The position numbers were made by a program, and so were the translations under genes. A stretch of 64,000 bases of DNA, from positions 1 through 64,000 of the forward strand of contig NZ_BORP01000004.1 of assembly GCF_018333235.1 (NCBI RefSeq). The letters are read 5' to 3'. Of this stretch, positions 60,120 through 64,000 are shown piece by piece (positions within the stretch are counted from its first letter, which is position 1; every line of letters begins with the position of its first letter). The notes beneath the pieces were generated by a model, which ran no database searches, was not told the origin of the DNA, and worked only from the letters and a program-made list of their open reading frames with translations. The DNA is from Ornithinibacillus bavariensis. GTDB lineage: Bacteria; Bacillota; Bacilli; Bacillales; Amphibacillaceae.

Positions 60120-60638
60120 TCAACGGTTTCCATTTACTTTATCTGTTATGGAATCACTTAATGCTTTACTTAAAATCTCCCCTGGTAGACCGTCTATTTC
60201 ACATAGTTTTTCCGAAATAAAGCCCCTATTCGTTAGGATCATCCTGGAAGGAATATTGTTGGGATCAATGATGGCGGTTAGTCGGGTTAAGGCTGTATTT
60301 CTTGCTTGTTCTATAAAATAATCGGCTATTTTGCTACCATAGCTATTTCCCCAAAACTCAGGTAAAAGCATATAACCTAATTCCGCTTCAACAGTATTCT
60401 CTTCATTTAAAATCAAACGGCCTAGACCGAGAAAGACATTATCGGTAGTTGACACTTTATATGTACCAAATAGTTCATGTTTTTTATTAAGCTCTAATAT
60501 TTTCTTATAGTTTGTGTGAGCTTCCTCTAATGGTATAGCTCGCTCAGTTATCATAGCCATTACCGATTCATTTGAAACTAGACTAAAATAATGATCGAAA
60601 TCATCCGAATGAAACTTCCTAAAATAAAGGTTTGTCAT
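60120..60638 (-). CDS. GNAT family N-acetyltransferase (RimJ-like)
   Basis: A 172-residue GNAT of the RimJ/RimL group. It starts MTNLYFRKFHSDDFDHYFSL, has the segment AELGYMLLPEFWGNSYGSKI (coenzyme A loop WGNSYGS) and ends with the typical NIPSRMILTNRGFISEK. Substrates of this group are protein N-termini or antibiotics; neither can be inferred. It lies 10 bases downstream of the AadK-like gene on the same strand, so the two are probably co-expressed. Confidence 0.87.
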   Translation of the reverse strand: MTNLYFRKFHSDDFDHYFSLVSNESVMAMITERAIPLEEAHTNYKKILELNKKHELFGTYKVSTTDNVFLGLGRLILNEENTVEAELGYMLLPEFWGNSYGSKIADYFIEQARNTALTRLTAIIDPNNIPSRMILTNRGFISEKLCEIDGLPGEILSKALSDSITDKVNGNR

Positions 60639-60648
60639 TTAATATCTC

Positions 60649-61512
60649 CTACTCTCTCTGGTCTATTTTCCCATATATATTTCGTATAAAGTTTGTCATG
60701 ACCACATCATAATCTGGATAATGATATTCCAACTCAAAAGCTACTTTTTTCGAATATTGTCGAAACATATCACAGCATATCTGAAATGATTGCCATGTCT
60801 CTTTATAGCCAACTAATGAAAAAGTACTTAGTAACCTATCAAAAACCTCTTTGGAAATATGCTGATCGATAAATTTGTAATATTTTCCTAAACTAAAATT
60901 AAATCCCTTCCTTAATCCAATTTTCCATGACATCATACGTAAAAGCTCTGGGCGAAGTATTTGATTAAAATGATCGATAGCATAAAGTATTTCTTTACGA
61001 TACAATCCTTTAGCCACATATGTAGATACGCTCCAAAATTCATTACAGCAATCAATAAACTCCCGTTCTGACGGTTTTTTAATCCAATATCTCTCATCAC
61101 TTGTGACAATCTTATTGGAGATACGATTATCCTTATCAATTAAGAGTTTTACTAAACCATCCGATTCCGAAAAATAGTGCTCGATTTCCTCAAGGGGGAT
61201 TAATGTTAAATCTATCTTAATGCCATCTTTAAAATACATGAGGTAGCTATACCAACTTCCTAATTCGGATGGATACAACTCCATGTTCTCTGGCTTTTGA
61301 AGAAAAAGCAATTCCCCGAATTTATTTAACCAATCATCATTCCTCTTATAAAATTCCATATCTGTTACAAAAAAGGTTATATCATAGTCTTGAAAGTCAT
61401 CCTTAAGGATATTTTCATTTGTTCTAGAGCCTTCCAATACAGATAATCTGATTAAATCATCTTCTTCTACAATTAAATTAAAAAGATTGAGTATTTCATT
61501 TTCGTTACGCAA
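60649..61512 (-). CDS. Aminoglycoside 6-adenylyltransferase (AadK/ANT(6) family)
   Basis: A 287-residue enzyme that would adenylate streptomycin at position 6 using ATP. The nucleotidyltransferase motif is LEGSRTNEN (G28-S29-R30) with catalytic aspartates D42 and D44 in QDYDITFFVTD, and a third acidic position in KIDLTLIPLEE. It resembles B. subtilis AadK along its length, including PSELGSWYSYLMYF, FIDCCNEFWSVSTYVAKGL and LLRMMSWKIG. The TTG at 61512 is selected because GGGGG lies 9 bases upstream and the N-terminus then aligns with AadK. Chromosomal AadK proteins usually give low-level resistance. Confidence 0.93.
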   Translation of the reverse strand: MRNENEILNLFNLIVEEDDLIRLSVLEGSRTNENILKDDFQDYDITFFVTDMEFYKRNDDWLNKFGELLFLQKPENMELYPSELGSWYSYLMYFKDGIKIDLTLIPLEEIEHYFSESDGLVKLLIDKDNRISNKIVTSDERYWIKKPSEREFIDCCNEFWSVSTYVAKGLYRKEILYAIDHFNQILRPELLRMMSWKIGLRKGFNFSLGKYYKFIDQHISKEVFDRLLSTFSLVGYKETWQSFQICCDMFRQYSKKVAFELEYHYPDYDVVMTNFIRNIYGKIDQRE

Positions 61513-61726
61513 TTTAAATACCCCCAATTCTACCTACATAATATTCTGACATAATCATTCCAGCTCTACAAGTGTATCTTCCAACTATATTTAGGTACGA
61601 GTAAGGTTCAATTGTAAAAAATAAAAATATAAACAAAACTAATCGTCTTACGCTATAATCAGAATATCTATATTTTCAAACGGATGATAATAGAGAAAAA
61701 CTAACATTAACTCTAGGAGAGAAGAA

Positions 61727-62605
61727 ATGAAACAATATATTGGGGACGGAATGCTCCTTATTACTGCTATTGTTTGGGGAAGTGGTTTTGTTATTACAGC
61801 AATAGCGCTTGAATATTTAACCGCTTATCAAGTCATGGCTGGACGCTTTGTAATAGCGAGCATTATACTAGTACTTTTATTCGGCAAGAAAATTATAACT
61901 TTTACAAAGTCTGTAATTTGGAAAGGAGCAATATTAGGCTCCATCCTATATGTCGGTTTTGCCTTGCAAACGGTTGGACTGGAATATACGACACCATCTA
62001 AGAATGCCTTTTTAACTGCAGTAAATGTAGTTATTGTTCCAATTATTGCTTATATGATATATAAACGAAAAGTGGATCGCTATGAAATTTTTGGATCGAT
62101 AATTGCAATTATAGGAATTGGCTTTCTATCCCTTCAAGGATCAATGACAATTAATTTAGGGGATGCACTTTCACTTGCTTGTGCGGTAGCTTTTGCATTT
62201 GATATCTTTTATACGAATCATTTTGTTAAAAAAGAAGATGCACTTTCGCTAACGATTATGCAATTCATTACCGCTTCTATTATTGGCATGGTTGTCCTCC
62301 TTATTCAAGGTGATGTCCCAACTACGTTTGAAAAAGAAGCCATATATTCAATTCTATACCTCGCAGTGTTTTCCACGACCATTGCATATGTTTGTCAAAA
62401 TATAGCTTTTCGATATACTACCGCCACAAAGGGCGCTATCATCCTATCACTGGAATCATTTTTCGGTATGATTCTATCGGTAATCTTTTTACATGAAATC
62501 TTAACCGGTCGAATGGTAACAGGTGCAATACTAATTATGGCAGCTATTCTAATCGCAGAACTAAAACCAAATTTTCTAAGAAGGGATCCCTTAAGAAATA
62601 CATAA
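61727..62605 (+). CDS. DMT-superfamily (EamA) transporter
   Basis: A 292-residue inner membrane protein with ten predicted helices arranged as two EamA repeats (about 5-135 and 145-285). The first repeat includes IVWGSGFVITAIALEYL and LEYTTPSKNAFLTAVN, the second SLESFFGMILSVIFLHE. Members export amino acids, metabolites or drugs; the substrate is unknown. AGGAGAG lies 6 bases before the ATG. It is monocistronic with a strong terminator. Confidence 0.9.
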   Translation: MKQYIGDGMLLITAIVWGSGFVITAIALEYLTAYQVMAGRFVIASIILVLLFGKKIITFTKSVIWKGAILGSILYVGFALQTVGLEYTTPSKNAFLTAVNVVIVPIIAYMIYKRKVDRYEIFGSIIAIIGIGFLSLQGSMTINLGDALSLACAVAFAFDIFYTNHFVKKEDALSLTIMQFITASIIGMVVLLIQGDVPTTFEKEAIYSILYLAVFSTTIAYVCQNIAFRYTTATKGAIILSLESFFGMILSVIFLHEILTGRMVTGAILIMAAILIAELKPNFLRRDPLRNT

Positions 62606-62613
62606 AAAGAATC

Positions 62614-62658
62614 AGCGATAGTCTACTTCATCGAAATGTAGTAGACTATCGCTTTTTT
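62614..62658 (+). terminator. Terminator after the EamA transporter
   Basis: GCGATAGTCTAC pairs with GTAGACTATCGC around a loop of about 15 bases, followed by TTTTTTT on the plus strand. Confidence 0.92.
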
Positions 62659-62813
62659 TACAAATATGAAATTTAACATTACTTATTTCAATAACGTCCC
62701 CTATTGCCTTCAAAAGAAAAGGTTCGGAATTCCTCAATACATTTAAGCAATAGATTTTTATTATCGAATCCAATTTCTTTAATGTTTCCTGATAAATTTC
62801 TTAGTATCAACTG

Positions 62814-63761
62814 TTAAATGGTAAGAAGAGTATGGTTTTGTTCAAGTCTCATCCTAAAATGATTCATTATTCTTATTTGGTTCTCCGATAGCTTCTCTTT
62901 ATCCCAGTACATATGCATTAAGCTATATTCAAATACTTCTTTTAAACGGATAAAAAGTGGAAGCTTATCGATCATTTCTGGGGTTAGAGAATTTTCTTCT
63001 TGATAACCATCAAGGATTGCTTTTGTAATAGTTTCCCCATATTCAACAATGTTACCTCCACCAACGAATGAATATTCTATGGCACTATATATGGGAACTG
63101 CTAAATCAAAGATATAAAAATGCCTTTCACAATCTTGGAAATCAATCATTGTCAAATTTACATTTTCATCAACTAAAATATTTTCTCTGCATAAATCACC
63201 GTGTAGTAATCCATAATTCGAATGATTCTTCGGCAAGTTTTTGATTGCTGACAATGTTTGCTCTGCTATATCTCTTATAGCAACTTCCTCTTCCGGTATA
63301 TATTTTAGAAAGGCATATTCTTCATTATCATACCAATTGTTAATGTATTTCAGTGGATGTAATTCTTCAAATTTCTGAGAAAATTTGTGCAACCTACCTA
63401 TTTGTCTCCCTAATTCTTTCAGTACACTGGAATTCCACCTATTTCTTGGCAGATGTATTCCTGGAGCTGATTGATATAAAACGGCCATAAACTCTTTGTT
63501 GTTCACTGTTATCGTTTCAACAACCTTTTCATTTATCGATGCTATTGGTGGTGATACACATAACCCCTCTTTAGATAAAAAGCTTGTATAATTAACTTCT
63601 TCTAATTGTTCATCATAGCTTTTGTAATTCGTCATTCTGAAGTAGTAATATCCATCTTTTGCAATGCACTGAAACATCTCATTTGTTACTGGTTCAATCT
63701 TAATAAAATGTAAAGGGTATAATTCATTAAGTGAAGCGAGTATTTGTTCTTCCATTATCAT
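62814..63761 (-). CDS. APH-fold phosphotransferase family protein
   Basis: A 315-residue protein of the aminoglycoside phosphotransferase/choline kinase fold. The catalytic loop is LLHGDLCRENILVD (aspartate near 195) and the metal-binding motif is MIDFQDCERHFYIFDLA. The N-terminal lobe is short, with FRMTNYKSYDEQLEEVNY in the strand-helix positions. Substrates in this group include homoserine, choline, methylthioribose and antibiotics, and cannot be assigned. Two ATG codons lie six bases apart; GAGGAG is nearest the first. It sits 24 bases before a NUDIX gene on the same strand. Confidence 0.85.
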   Translation of the reverse strand: MIMEEQILASLNELYPLHFIKIEPVTNEMFQCIAKDGYYYFRMTNYKSYDEQLEEVNYTSFLSKEGLCVSPPIASINEKVVETITVNNKEFMAVLYQSAPGIHLPRNRWNSSVLKELGRQIGRLHKFSQKFEELHPLKYINNWYDNEEYAFLKYIPEEEVAIRDIAEQTLSAIKNLPKNHSNYGLLHGDLCRENILVDENVNLTMIDFQDCERHFYIFDLAVPIYSAIEYSFVGGGNIVEYGETITKAILDGYQEENSLTPEMIDKLPLFIRLKEVFEYSLMHMYWDKEKLSENQIRIMNHFRMRLEQNHTLLTI

Positions 63762-63826
63762 TCTTCTCCTCTTTCATCCTTCATCCCTAAACGTTTGCCG
63801 TTGATATAAACGGAGGAGACAAACAA

Positions 63827-64000
63827 CTAGAGTAGCTTTGAATGTAAAGTCTCATCCTTATTGTAATAATACAGCTCACACAGTTCATCATCTTCGAATA
63901 CTTGAAGCATTTTTTCAAAATCATTCGCAACTTTGTAATCGAATAGTTTTTCCCTGCTTGTCCAAAATACTTCACCCTCGCTTGAGGATTTTAAATTACC
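63827..64000 (-). CDS. NUDIX hydrolase, 3' end only (runs off the window)
   Basis: The last 57 codons of a gene transcribed leftward that continues beyond the window edge. The fragment reads GEVFWTSREKLFDYKVANDF and ends VFEDDELCELYYYNKDE plus a short tail. This matches the C-terminal helix region of small 8-oxo-dGTP diphosphatase-type NUDIX proteins (E/GVFW followed by L, ANDF and ELYYY). The NUDIX box itself is outside the window. The stop TAG is at 63827-63829. Proximity to the APH-fold gene suggests a shared transcript. Confidence 0.7.
   Translation of the reverse strand, partial: GNLKSSSEGEVFWTSREKLFDYKVANDFEKMLQVFEDDELCELYYYNKDETLHSKLL

Noticed and set aside
63787-63975. 62-codon minus-strand ORF at the right edge
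   Set aside because: It is a shadow of the NUDIX C-terminus, which is read in another frame and has family-like sequence.

Overview
The window is a low-GC, AT-rich chromosomal segment from a Gram-positive spore-former-type Bacillaceae bacterium, most likely from the Oceanobacillus/Virgibacillus/Ornithinibacillus side of the family (inference). Gene content and order follow the Bacillus subtilis yqh-yqg arc: efp-yqhT-yqhR-yqhP-yqhO-mntR, yqhL, gcvT-gcvPA-gcvPB, yqhH-yqhG, yqzE, aroK, comGA to comGG, yqgY-yqgX-yqgW, the yqgS-type LTA synthase, glcK-yqgQ, gluP, yqgO, fthC, rpmG, phoU, a pbpA-type PBP, yqgE and sodA. Shine-Dalgarno sequences are strong, and GTG and TTG starts are common.

Layout. 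0-5 kb: translation factor EF-P, Xaa-Pro peptidase, membrane proteins, patatin lipase, the manganese regulator MntR, and a TmrB-like ATPase. 5.5-8.1 kb: the B12-dependent ribonucleotide reductase NrdJ behind two helically phased NrdR-type boxes. 8.4-14.1 kb: rhodanese YqhL, then an accessory block (GNAT, VanZ, small membrane proteins, and a two-component system with a polytopic membrane protein). 14.6-18.9 kb: glycine cleavage genes controlled by a tandem glycine riboswitch. 19-26.2 kb: SNF2 helicase YqhH, YqhG, YqzE, shikimate kinase and the complete comG competence pseudopilus operon. 26.3-34.4 kb: small yqg genes, LTA synthase, glucokinase and rhomboid protease GluP.

34.7-39.4 kb is accessory. 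It holds an ECF sigma factor, a membrane protein whose extracellular domain is a signal-peptidase fold that has lost both catalytic residues (probably the anti-sigma factor), and a small third gene. An ECF-type promoter sits just upstream and suggests autoregulation. Next to it is a four-gene GNAT-HAD-metallo-hydrolase-YoaP cluster. This sigma/pseudo-peptidase unit is the best candidate for an undescribed system in the window.

39.5-52.4 kb mixes conserved genes (yqgO, fthC, rpmG, phoU) with accessory ones: a lipoprotein, an ABC exporter whose permease is split by one in-frame TAA, an orphan HsdR-N nuclease-like protein, a secreted M28 peptidase, and DedA with the phosphatidylethanolamine genes psd and pssA. 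52.5-56.7 kb: PBP, MFS protein YqgE and SodA.

56.8-58.6 kb is noncoding: a 51-bp minisatellite of about ten copies, six tRNA genes (Asn, Met, His, Ile2, Ser, Phe on the minus strand) and a degenerate tRNA-Asn 5' half. 58.6-64 kb: two exported proteins, a GNAT, an AadK-like aminoglycoside adenylyltransferase, an EamA transporter, an APH-fold kinase and the 3' end of a NUDIX gene cut by the window edge. No CRISPR array, IS element, prophage or rRNA gene was seen.
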